From positions 3,953,501-4,017,500 of the forward strand of contig NZ_LN614827.1 of assembly GCF_000953135.1 (NCBI RefSeq): a stretch of 64,000 nucleotides of DNA. The letters are read 5' to 3'. The DNA is from Legionella fallonii LLAP-10. GTDB taxonomy: Bacteria; Pseudomonadota; Gammaproteobacteria; Legionellales; Legionellaceae. Every line of letters starts with the position of its first letter. Within the stretch, counting starts at the first letter, position 1. Under the pieces are notes generated by a model. The model was not told where the DNA came from. It ran no database searches and saw only the letters and a program-made list of their open reading frames with translations. Shown here piece after piece: positions 56,753 through 64,000 of the stretch. Both the position numbers and the translations under genes were made by a program.

Positions 56753-57954
56753 CGCATACCTCCAGCTTGAGCTTTATTAACCATGGTAGGTTGTTGATTA
56801 TTAGTTTCTCTTAATGCAGCAACCTGTTCAGGTTGAATTTGATCTTCTGTATTATTATTCCACGCGTTACGCTCATAAGTGGTAATCGCTGCGATTTCTT
56901 CATCAGTTAACTGATCTTTATAGGGTTGCATTGCTGAGCCTGGAATACCATTAAGGATCAAATCTATATGGCGTGAAATGGGTTTACCCACTGCAACTGA
57001 ACTGCCTTTAAGAGCAGGATACATGGGCGGTAAACCTAAACCATTAGCTCCATGACATGCAGCACACATCTGCTCATATTTTTGTTTTCCTAAGGTCATT
57101 AATTCAGAGTAAGTCATTGTCTTTTGAGTCGATGGCTTGGCTTCTGTTTTTAAAGTTTGTTCATCTACCTTAGTTTGCTCAGCAACCCATTGATCGAATT
57201 TTTCCTGACTTACAGCCTCAACCACTATAGGCATGAAACCATGGTTAATACCACACAGTTCAGCACATTGCCCTCGGTATGTTCCAGGCTGATCAATTGT
57301 AGCCCATGCTTCATACATAAACCCAGGAATGGCATCACGTTTAATTCCTAGCTCTGGAACCCACCAAGAATGAATCACGTCGTTAGAAGTCACTAAGAAA
57401 CGGATTTTCTTATTAACTGGCAAAACCAAAGGTTTATCGACTTCAAGCAAATACCATTCTCCTTTTGCTTGTTTATTTTGAATTTGCTCATTGGGGGTTG
57501 ATATATTGCTAAAATAACTAATCCCTTGATCTAAATATTGGTACTGCCATCGCCATTGGTGACCAACTACTTTAACAGTAACATCAGATTGTCTGCTGTC
57601 ATCCATACGAATGAGAACTCGAGTTGCAGGAACAGCCAGGCCGACAAGGATTAAAAATGGAATAATAGACCATATAACTTCTAGACGTGGATTATCATGA
57701 AAGGTTGCGGGCTTATATCCTTTTGATTTTCTATGGTGAATCAAGGAGTAAATCATCACTCCAAAGACAACAACACCAATAACGGCACATACAACCATGC
57801 CTACCATATGCAGATAATACATATCTTTACTTAAAGGAGTTACCCCTTTGTACATATTTAACTGCCAGTTGTCCGCAGCAGCTAGCACTGATTCTGCAGG
57901 AAATAAGGCACAAAGGATTACCACTAATTTACAGATCGTTAACCTGTTTAACAT
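56749..57954 (-). CDS. coxB: Cytochrome c oxidase subunit II with fused cytochrome c domain
   Basis: 401 residues. Signal peptide, two membrane helices (about 47-70 and 95-112), the CuA domain with H196 and C230-x-E232-x-C234-x3-H238-x2-M241, then a C-terminal class I cytochrome c domain with CAACH at 297-301 and a likely axial Met342 (GSAMQPY). The fused domain makes this a caa3-like electron entry. A further 30-residue polar tail follows. Second gene of the operon, after the tetraheme cytochrome. Confidence 0.95.
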   Translation of the reverse strand: MLNRLTICKLVVILCALFPAESVLAAADNWQLNMYKGVTPLSKDMYYLHMVGMVVCAVIGVVVFGVMIYSLIHHRKSKGYKPATFHDNPRLEVIWSIIPFLILVGLAVPATRVLIRMDDSRQSDVTVKVVGHQWRWQYQYLDQGISYFSNISTPNEQIQNKQAKGEWYLLEVDKPLVLPVNKKIRFLVTSNDVIHSWWVPELGIKRDAIPGFMYEAWATIDQPGTYRGQCAELCGINHGFMPIVVEAVSQEKFDQWVAEQTKVDEQTLKTEAKPSTQKTMTYSELMTLGKQKYEQMCAACHGANGLGLPPMYPALKGSSVAVGKPISRHIDLILNGIPGSAMQPYKDQLTDEEIAAITTYERNAWNNNTEDQIQPEQVAALRETNNQQPTMVNKAQAGGMR

Positions 57955-58037
57955 CCCAATCCCTCTTCTCTTTGAAAATGGCCAATGTAATTGACTCTTA
58001 TTTAATCGATTTGTTTAGTTGTTTAATTAACTCTTTC

Positions 58038-59582
58038 CTACCACAAGGAGTAATTACCCTCGGTTTTAGACTGATTCACCATATATTTGATTGCTGCAAT
58101 TACCTCACCCGAAGTGCACTTGTCACAGCCTCCATTTTTTGGATGTTCTTTTCCTTTGATGACCGTCTCTATAAGAACATCCATATTTTTGGCAATTAAA
58201 GGCTTCCATACCTCTTTATCACCAAGTTTAGGTGCACCAGATTTACCTTCATTATGACAACCTGCACAATTTTCATTGTAAACATTAATGCCACTAGCAG
58301 GATATTTTGCTGCCCCTCCAGCTGACAAATCTCTCCATTGAGAGCGAGTCAACGACTTATTAAGAATGTAATCTACCGCAGAAATAATGTCGTTATCAGA
58401 GCAGGTAACGCAAGCACCTCTGATTGGCATAGAATTAAACCCATGGATCACATGACGATATAAACCAGTTAGTCCACTACTTTTAAGTCGCATGTACCAG
58501 TTAGATGGATCGCCAATAAGTGGGGCACTCATATCCCCATTCTGGTGACAAATCAAACAAACTTGATCATACACTTGTTTGCCTCGTGATAATGAAGGCT
58601 TAGCATTAGACGGCGCTAAGGTTAAAGGGTCTGGAGTTGTAACCGTTTTAATATAAGTCGCAATAGCCCGCATATCCGCATCAGTTAGGTATTTTAAGCT
58701 ATCATGGTTCACTTCAGCCATAGGTCCTGCTACAGGCCCAGCACCATTGAGTAACTCATTATCTCTGAATACCTTAGTGATTTCATCAACAGACGCAGGT
58801 TCCAATCCATATTTAGTAATGTTGGGAGCCCAATATCCATCGATAAAAGTACCAGTCAAATAATATCTGGTTTTTGGCCCACCAAATACGTTTAATGGGG
58901 TATGGCACATACTGCAGTGTCCTAAGCCATCAACGATGTACTTTCCTCGATTCCATTCAGGAGATTGATTTTTCTCATATTGTATTTCTTCTTTATCAGG
59001 ATAGAAGAATAGAACATTCCATCCTACTAGAGTAGAACGAGCTCCAGGTACATTAAAGGGAAATGGTAACGATTTATTCTTTAAATTAACGGGAGGAATG
59101 CTCATAAAATAAGCGTATAAAGCGCGAGCATCATCATCGGTTATTTTAGAAAAATAAATATAGGGAAACACTGGAAAATAATTTCTTCCCTTAGGATCTT
59201 TGCCGTCCTTTAGGGCTTTAATAAAATCTTGCTCTGTCCAGTTTCCTATTCCTGTTTCTTTATCAGGGGTAATATTGGGGCTATAGAAAGTTCCAAAAGG
59301 TGTTTCTATAGGTAATCCTCCTGCATAAGCAGGAGTGCCTGCTTTCATGTCAGTATGGCAGGCAATACAATCACCCATTTTAGCCAGATATTCTCCACGC
59401 TGAACTAACTCTGCTGACATGCCTTGTACTGGAGTAGCGGATGGATATTGGGGATAATCTGAATCTGCGGCCGATTTTATGGGCGTAGTACTCACGTTTT
59501 CAGCTTGTAACGATTGACTCGTAACACTTAACATTGCCAAAACGGCAGTAACAATCAATTTTCGTCTAAACAAAGAGCCCAC
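58038..59582 (-). CDS. Tetraheme c-type cytochrome (two dehydrogenase-type plus two c5-like domains)
   Basis: 514 residues with an N-terminal signal peptide (about 1-27). Four haem motifs: CIACH 72-76, CSMCH 223-227, CLICH 342-346 and CAGCH 439-443. The first two lie in domains like the cytochrome subunits of membrane alcohol/gluconate dehydrogenases. The last two are c5-like, each followed by a CxxC pair (391-394, 486-489) that forms a disulfide in c5. The third domain keeps the axial Met (SMPIRG, M385); the fourth has His480 at that place. A GTG start at 59582 follows GGAGG. Upstream of coxB by 83 bp, it likely feeds the oxidase. Confidence 0.88.
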   Translation of the reverse strand: MGSLFRRKLIVTAVLAMLSVTSQSLQAENVSTTPIKSAADSDYPQYPSATPVQGMSAELVQRGEYLAKMGDCIACHTDMKAGTPAYAGGLPIETPFGTFYSPNITPDKETGIGNWTEQDFIKALKDGKDPKGRNYFPVFPYIYFSKITDDDARALYAYFMSIPPVNLKNKSLPFPFNVPGARSTLVGWNVLFFYPDKEEIQYEKNQSPEWNRGKYIVDGLGHCSMCHTPLNVFGGPKTRYYLTGTFIDGYWAPNITKYGLEPASVDEITKVFRDNELLNGAGPVAGPMAEVNHDSLKYLTDADMRAIATYIKTVTTPDPLTLAPSNAKPSLSRGKQVYDQVCLICHQNGDMSAPLIGDPSNWYMRLKSSGLTGLYRHVIHGFNSMPIRGACVTCSDNDIISAVDYILNKSLTRSQWRDLSAGGAAKYPASGINVYNENCAGCHNEGKSGAPKLGDKEVWKPLIAKNMDVLIETVIKGKEHPKNGGCDKCTSGEVIAAIKYMVNQSKTEGNYSLW

Positions 59583-59971
59583 GCTCCCTCCTATTTGTTC
59601 TTATTTTGTACTTTTCTCTTGAGGAGACAGAATAATTGACGCATTTTATACTCCACAATGGATAAGTTGCAATGTTATTCAGATTTAAAATGTAAGACTT
59701 TTCAAAATAATACTATATAGTAATTTTGGTTCCCTGGACATTTCTATATACCGATAAATTATTTCTAATAAATTAAATTACTCCTTGCTATACTGCAATT
59801 TTTTTATTAACGCGCTTTCCAAATTTGCGGTAATGGAGGATGTACGCAGGTGGAATGCATAACCGGAATGTGCACGACAGTGACATTGGAGTTCGAGCAT
59901 CGTCTCGACGAAACAATTTCTTTCCGCAATAGTGTTTGGAAAGAGATCTATTTAATTTGAGGGAGCTAATT
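59583..59971. other. 389-bp intergenic region
   Basis: Between the divergent cytochrome and Rieske genes. The first part, A/T-rich, must carry the promoter of the oxidase operon; the second part is the repeat element 59815-59943. Confidence 0.5.
59815..59943. repeat. Palindromic interspersed element, copy B (upstream of the Rieske gene)
   Basis: Ends CTTTCCAAATTTGCGG (59815-59830) and CCGCAATAGTGTTTGGAAAG (59924-59943) are inverted repeats with one gap. The core contains TTCGAGCATCGTCTCGACGA, which matches 17-18 of 20 bases of the copy A core; flanks are alignable over about 60 bp. It ends 28 bp before the Rieske start codon. Confidence 0.65.
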
Positions 59972-60325
59972 ATGGCATTTAAACCTGCAGTCGAATTAAC
60001 ACAATTACAACAAGAAAATCGGTTTTTAACTCAGATTGACGGAAAAAAAATATTGCTTATCTGGCACAAGGAACAAATTCACGCAATTGAATCTCAATGC
60101 CCCCACTTAAAGTTACCTCTAACCAAGGGAAAAATTACTGAAAACAATTCAATAATATGCCCTTTTCACCGGAGTGAATTTGATTTGAACAGTGGTGAAA
60201 GTGTATGTTGGTCGCCATGGCCACCTGCCTTAGGAACATTGCTTGGTAAAATTTCTAAAGAAAAAAAGCTAAAAATTTACCCAACAAAGGTGGAAAATGG
60301 GCAAGTTTATGTTGATGTGAATTAA
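59972..60325 (+). CDS. Rieske [2Fe-2S] ferredoxin-like protein
   Basis: 117 residues, no signal peptide. The cluster motif is CPHLKLPLTKG and then ICPFHRSEFDLNSG, i.e. Cys-x-His and Cys-x2-His. Its sequence GESVCWSPWPPALGTL before the C-terminal strands is seen in small stand-alone Rieske ferredoxins. It may donate electrons to an oxygenase encoded elsewhere. GGGAG seven bases upstream supports the ATG at 59972; an earlier in-frame start at 59936 would lie in the repeat element. Confidence 0.88.
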   Translation: MAFKPAVELTQLQQENRFLTQIDGKKILLIWHKEQIHAIESQCPHLKLPLTKGKITENNSIICPFHRSEFDLNSGESVCWSPWPPALGTLLGKISKEKKLKIYPTKVENGQVYVDVN

Positions 60326-60359
60326 AGGCTCCTCTCATTGCATCTTGAGTATTATGGTT

Positions 60360-60389
60360 GTAGGTCGGACAATCAATTGGTCGACCTAC
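60360..60389 (+). terminator. Hairpin downstream of the Rieske gene
   Basis: GTAGGTCG (60360-60367) pairs with CGACCTAC (60382-60389), with CAAT/ATTG pairing inside. It is related in sequence to the hairpin at 41394-41415 (both start TAGGTCGG). No T-run follows, so it may be a small repeat rather than a terminator. Confidence 0.4.
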
Positions 60390-60558
60390 GCAGGCTTTAG
60401 ATGACAAAGAGAAAACTCAGATTATATCCATCTCCAATATTTATTGCTTGTGATTGATTCCCCTTCGACAGAACTGAGTAATTTGCGCTCTATTTGTAGA
60501 AGTCAAGTACCATTCCAAGACAAAATATGTTATTATTTCGCCCCTATCATTTTATTTA

Positions 60559-61173
60559 ATGTTCATTATGTTTGTTTATTTGAATGGATTAATTCTTGGT
60601 CTATCCCTAATTATGGCGTTAGGCCCACAAAATATTTTTTTAATTAAGCAAGGCGCAAGAAAGAATCATGCAGCCTTATCAGCCATTATTTGCTTCATTT
60701 GTGATGTTATTTTAGTGGGCGCTAGTGTCGCAGGATTACATGAGTTACTCTTAAGTCACCCAACTTTGCAAATCTGGATGATTTGGCTAGGCTCCGCCTT
60801 TCTCTTGTACTACGCAGTAAAAACATTGCGTAGCGCTTTTTCTAAAAAGGAACCAACTACAGAGCAAGCGCATCAACAACACAATAGAATGCAAATTATA
60901 CTTTTTGCATTGGGCTTTAGCTTACTTAATCCTCATGCCATCATCGATACTTTAGTGATTATTGGCAGCGGCAGTAGCCAGTTTCCAGATCAAGAAATAA
61001 CTTTCCTATTCGGAGTAATTACTTCCAGTCTACTCTGGTTTAGTTCTTTATTTTTTACTACTCGCTATTTTTCCAACGTCTTAATGAAAGCCACAGTATG
61101 GCAAACTATAGAACTATGTAGTGGTTTGTTAATGGCATACATTGGCCTTAAACTGGCATTAGGTAATATGTGA
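60559..61173 (+). CDS. LysE/ArgO-family amino-acid exporter
   Basis: About 204 residues with five or six membrane helices. The N-terminal motif GLSLIMALGPQNIFLIKQG (conserved GPxN) and LGFSLLNPHAIIDTLVIIG (second NP motif) define the LysE superfamily, nearest to LysE/ArgO, which export basic amino acids. The substrate is inferred. The start could be 60559 or 60568; neither has a clear ribosome binding site. Confidence 0.87.
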   Translation: MFIMFVYLNGLILGLSLIMALGPQNIFLIKQGARKNHAALSAIICFICDVILVGASVAGLHELLLSHPTLQIWMIWLGSAFLLYYAVKTLRSAFSKKEPTTEQAHQQHNRMQIILFALGFSLLNPHAIIDTLVIIGSGSSQFPDQEITFLFGVITSSLLWFSSLFFTTRYFSNVLMKATVWQTIELCSGLLMAYIGLKLALGNM

Positions 61174-61620
61174 GAAACTCAGATAACTTGGGATAACTGG
61201 GATAACTGGGATAACTGGGATAACTGGGATAACTGGGATAACTGAGATATTAATAATAGAAAGGGCCAATCAGTGTGTCGCCAATTGACCCAGTGGAATG
61301 ACACATAGCAAGTCCAACCTCGCACCGACAATATCTCACAAACTATCGGCCAGTGTCAATATTTTTACCACATCTACATTAAGTATTTTCTACCTTTTCA
61401 GAAAAAGCTCCTTAAACCGCATGACCAAGTCAAGCTCAAAGGAAGTCCCCTCAAATGAGAATAAACTTCTTTCCAAGCTCTACTGCAGTGGAAATATGCC
61501 AACCGTTTCTCCGCCTACAAACAAACTAATTGTTCTTTACAGCTAGTTTAACCAAAGGTCTATTGTTGTTCTAATTTTAATCGGTTAAACTCACTCTTTT
61601 ATATAGCCTTTAAAGGAATT
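61174..61620. other. 447-bp intergenic region with a 9-bp tandem repeat
   Basis: Contains the GGATAACTG array (61191-61244). The remainder includes an 82-codon Ser/Thr-rich frame (61298-61546) with no ribosome binding site or recognisable features, which I do not call. The region ends in A/T-rich DNA before AAGGAATT and the next ATG. Confidence 0.5.
61191..61244 (+). repeat. Six tandem copies of GGATAACTG
   Basis: Six exact 9-bp units, flanked on each side by one degenerate unit. It starts 18 bp after the LysE-type stop codon, outside any gene. Confidence 0.95.
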
Positions 61621-62055
61621 ATGTTTTACGGAGACACTGTTCAAGACACAAGACAACTATTTTTCACTAGCTGGAAAAAATATCAGCATAAGCAACTGCT
61701 ATCGCCTTTAGAAAATGAAATCGTACAAGTAATATTGGCACATCCAGAATATCATCAAACTATTGAAAACAGCAGTAAGTTTCAGGAACATGCTTATTAT
61801 CCAGAATTAGGTGAAACCAACCCTTTTTTGCATATGGGGCTTCATCTTGCTATTAGAGAACAAGTAGTCACAGATCGTCCTGAAGGTATTCATGCCATCT
61901 ACAAAAATTTAGTAAAAAAACTCAGCGACCCATTGGCTGTTGAGCATTTGCTCATGGAACAGTTAGCCGAGTTTTTGTGGCTAACGCAAAAAAATAATTT
62001 GCCACCAGATGAGCAATTGTACCTTAACGCCTGTTCACAGCTTTGCGAAGAATAA
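61621..62055 (+). CDS. DUF1841 family protein
   Basis: 144-residue soluble protein. It shows the DUF1841 pattern: TRQLFFTSWKKYQHKQLLSP, then NPFLHMGLHLAIREQVVTDRP and LMEQLAEFLWLTQKNNLPPD. The family is common in beta- and gammaproteobacteria and has no known function. AAGGAATT precedes the ATG. It is followed by 176 bp without features before ubiE. Confidence 0.85.
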   Translation: MFYGDTVQDTRQLFFTSWKKYQHKQLLSPLENEIVQVILAHPEYHQTIENSSKFQEHAYYPELGETNPFLHMGLHLAIREQVVTDRPEGIHAIYKNLVKKLSDPLAVEHLLMEQLAEFLWLTQKNNLPPDEQLYLNACSQLCEE

Positions 62056-62231
62056 AGTAAGCACAGTGCGTTGCACTATTTTTAATAGGCTTTGGAATAA
62101 AGCTTAATTACTTAATCGCACGTAGGGGCATCTTAAAGTTATAGGTTGCAATAAACCCATTGCTATTTTAACTGGGTATCTTGATAATTATCAGTTAAGA
62201 TGAGTAATTTAATCGAGCTGACGCATTATTT

Positions 62232-62984
62232 ATGACTAGCCAGGAAAAAACCACCCATTTTGGATTTGAATCAGTCGCATGGGATGAAAAAGAAAAGAAA
62301 GTAGCTGAAGTCTTTCATTCTGTCGCTAAAAATTATGACCTAATGAATGATTTAATGTCTATGGGAATTCACCATGTGTGGAAACGATTCACAGTTGAAC
62401 TAAGTCAAGTTCATCCAGGGCAGTGTGTTCTTGACTTGGCTGGTGGCAGTGGAGATCTAACCCGACTATTAGCTAAAAAAGTGGGAGAAACAGGCCAGGT
62501 TATTCTTGCCGATATTAATGACGCCATGCTACAGGTCGGTCGCGATCGCCTATTAAATGAAGGACTTTATAAAAACATTAATTTTGTGCAAGGAAATGCC
62601 CAATGTCTGCCTTTCGCAAATAATACGTTTCATTGTATTACTATGGGATTCGGACTTAGAAACGTGACGGACAAAGAAGAAGCGCTCCGCTCCATGTATA
62701 GAGTATGTAAACCTGGTGGAAAACTCATGATTTTAGAGTTCTCAACGCCCACGCTTCCAGGGTTAAAGTCCGTGTATGACTGGTATTCATTTAATATTTT
62801 GCCCAAACTGGGAAAGTTATTTGCTCAAGATGCGAGCAGTTATCAATATCTTGCGGAGTCAATACGGATGCATCCTGATCAAGAGTCTCTACAGACATTG
62901 ATCGAAAAAGCAGGATTTGAAGATTGTCATTATCATAATTTAAGTGGAGGCATTGTTGCGTTGCACATTGCCTACAAATATTGA
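62232..62984 (+). CDS. ubiE: Ubiquinone/menaquinone C-methyltransferase UbiE
   Basis: SAM-dependent C-methylation of the quinone ring. 250 residues (E. coli 251): [30 protein letters not shown] motif [38 protein letters not shown] and the C-terminal [12 protein letters not shown]. First gene of ubiE-ubiJ-(ubiB-like), the common gammaproteobacterial order. Confidence 0.97.
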   Translation: MTSQEKTTHFGFESVAWDEKEKKVAEVFHSVAKNYDLMNDLMSMGIHHVWKRFTVELSQVHPGQCVLDLAGGSGDLTRLLAKKVGETGQVILADINDAMLQVGRDRLLNEGLYKNINFVQGNAQCLPFANNTFHCITMGFGLRNVTDKEEALRSMYRVCKPGGKLMILEFSTPTLPGLKSVYDWYSFNILPKLGKLFAQDASSYQYLAESIRMHPDQESLQTLIEKAGFEDCHYHNLSGGIVALHIAYKY

Positions 62985-62991
62985 GTTGATT

Positions 62992-63609
62992 ATGTTAAAA
63001 AAATATTCCTTAAAAGCACTACAAAAAGCGATTAATCAAGCGATGAATCTTGATGAGCACATGCCTGATAAGCTTAAAGCGCTGCATGGTAAAGTGCTTA
63101 AAATGGTTATTACCCCGTTGAATGTCAGTTTCTTTATCCAATTTGATGAAGATAAAATGCTCCTATTAGATCGCTACGAGAACCAACCTGATACGATTAT
63201 CCATAGTAGCCCCATAGGTTTAATAAGACTCAGTTTACTTCCTGCTTCTAAGGCTCGCTCATTATTCAATGATAAAGTCCATATGTCTGGAGACATAGAA
63301 TTGGGACAAAAAGTTAAAAAATTATTTGATGAAATGGATATAGATTGGGAAGGGCATTTAGCTCATTTTACAGGTGATGTAGTGGCCCATCAAATCGGCT
63401 CATTAGTGCGTAAGGGTATAGCTTTTAAAAGACAACTTAGCCAAAATATGCGTCATAACATCACCGAATATCTGCAAGAAGAACTACGCTTATTTCCTTC
63501 ACGCGATGAATTAGAAGACTTTTATAACGATGTAGATGAACTCTTATTAAACGTTGAACGAGTTCAAGCTCATATAAATCAATTGCTGAATAAGAATGAA
63601 CCCCATTAA
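62992..63609 (+). CDS. ubiJ: Ubiquinone biosynthesis accessory factor UbiJ (SCP2-like)
   Basis: 205-residue protein with an N-terminal SCP2-like lipid-binding domain (LHGKVLKMVITPLNVSFFIQ; FNDKVHMSGDIELGQKVKKL, then a WEGHLAHFTGDVVAHQIG motif) and a C-terminal helical/coiled region. UbiJ organises the soluble Ubi complex and binds the lipid tail of ubiquinone precursors. I use ATG 62992, eight bases after the ubiE stop; a longer frame would overlap ubiE. Confidence 0.92.
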   Translation: MLKKYSLKALQKAINQAMNLDEHMPDKLKALHGKVLKMVITPLNVSFFIQFDEDKMLLLDRYENQPDTIIHSSPIGLIRLSLLPASKARSLFNDKVHMSGDIELGQKVKKLFDEMDIDWEGHLAHFTGDVVAHQIGSLVRKGIAFKRQLSQNMRHNITEYLQEELRLFPSRDELEDFYNDVDELLLNVERVQAHINQLLNKNEPH

Positions 63610-64000
63610 ACGATTAATCCGCGTCATCTCTATTAATGCGTTTCTAGCAAAATATACGTTAAAAAGCGCCTTACTGCTGCTAAAATTATTCTCGCCCCTA
63701 CAGGTTGTAAAATGGCTCAATCCCAAGCGTTGGTTTCGTAAAAAAACGACATTGCCTCATGAATCACCCCAACTCTCTTTAAATGATTTTAAGCCATTAC
63801 TTGCTACACTTGGTAGCGTGTTATCAACTCGTCAGGCCATACAGTCCAACGGGATAAAACAGAAGTTTGACCGCTTTAAAAATAAAATGACCCCGGTTAT
63901 CAACCCGGAAACTGAAATTATTACAGAAGCAAGTAACGAGCCCTTTTTTTCAGAAGTAGAAATGAACACCAATAAAACAGAGGATTTAAGTTCTCACATT
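63596..64000 (+). CDS. Divergent UbiB-like protein, 3' end cut by window
   Basis: 135 residues visible, starting 14 bp inside ubiJ. The N-terminus MNPIKRLIRVISINAFLAKY and the segment FSPLQVVKWLNPKRWFR match the amphipathic N-terminus of UbiB, and FKPLLATLGSVLSTRQA aligns with the UbiB KxGQ-type helix (..KFGQ.LSTR). However, Lys and Gln of KxGQ are replaced by Thr and Ser, and the sequence then diverges (EITEASNEPFFSEVEMN-like polar run). It may be a degenerate paralogue or a UbiB-derived protein of new function; the rest lies outside. Confidence 0.55.
   Translation, partial: MNPIKRLIRVISINAFLAKYTLKSALLLLKLFSPLQVVKWLNPKRWFRKKTTLPHESPQLSLNDFKPLLATLGSVLSTRQAIQSNGIKQKFDRFKNKMTPVINPETEIITEASNEPFFSEVEMNTNKTEDLSSHI

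Noticed and set aside
58130-58410. CxxCS and CxxCT in the tetraheme cytochrome read as broken haem sites
   Set aside because: In cytochrome c5 this second CxxC pair forms a disulfide, so four rather than six haems are expected.
61298-61546. 82-codon Ser/Thr-rich frame
   Set aside because: No ribosome binding site, hydrophobic core or family resemblance.

Overview
The window looks like chromosomal DNA of a Legionella-type gammaproteobacterium. It is AT-rich and densely packed, with frequent 4-bp ATGA overlaps between genes. The copper ATPase has its CPC motif and phosphorylated Asp at residues 382-384 and 426, as I recall for Legionella CopA. Housekeeping genes are interspersed with large orphan proteins that resemble Dot/Icm type IV effectors (coiled coils, membrane hairpins, Glu-rich C-termini). 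I cannot name the species from sequence alone. No rRNA, tRNA, insertion sequence, prophage or CRISPR array was recognised.

Layout. 1-1177: 3' part of an amidase gene. 1296-8221: a seven-gene minus-strand operon, moxR - DUF58 - DUF4381 - batA - batB - batC(TPR) - batD, for an inner-membrane/periplasmic VWA complex, with a good sigma70-like promoter in front of moxR. 8503-12105: a HEPN-like orphan, a tRNA-dihydrouridine synthase and an aconitase. 12169-17229: a pterin/DNA-replication block (FolM-type pteridine reductase, MidA-type methyltransferase, PTPS-like enzyme, PriA, thioesterase). 17339-23021: the order rppH-ptsP-(TSUP permease)-lgt-thyA on the minus strand. 23238-30506: ansA, glmU and three orphan proteins. 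30786-34041: metG-rnfB-nth on the minus strand. 34259-41363: ubiX, queC and manC/cpsB between three orphan membrane or effector-like proteins.

41747-45966: mnmG-rsmG-parA-parB, the block that commonly lies close to the chromosomal origin, closed by a strong terminator. 46653-50015: copper P-type ATPase and L-lactate dehydrogenase. 50209-52866: an 885-residue protein with an endonuclease/exonuclease/phosphatase-like N-terminus, four internal repeats and a hydrophobic C-terminal module. 53662-59582: a cytochrome oxidase operon (tetraheme cytochrome c, coxB with fused cytochrome c, coxA, ctaG, coxC). 59972-64000: Rieske protein, LysE-type exporter, DUF1841 protein and the ubiquinone genes ubiE-ubiJ followed by a divergent ubiB-like gene cut by the window end.

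Most notable: (a) the multidomain protein at 50209 and the E-block protein at 39477 as effector candidates; (b) several palindromic interspersed elements, one of them translated as the N-terminus of PriA and another present as two diverged copies directly upstream of copA and the Rieske gene; (c) in-frame 15-bp repeats in batC; (d) a PTPS paralogue with a Glu near the position of the catalytic Cys beside a pteridine reductase; (e) an aconitase with Ser at the expected first cluster-Cys position; and (f) a UbiB-like N-terminus that lacks the KxGQ signature.
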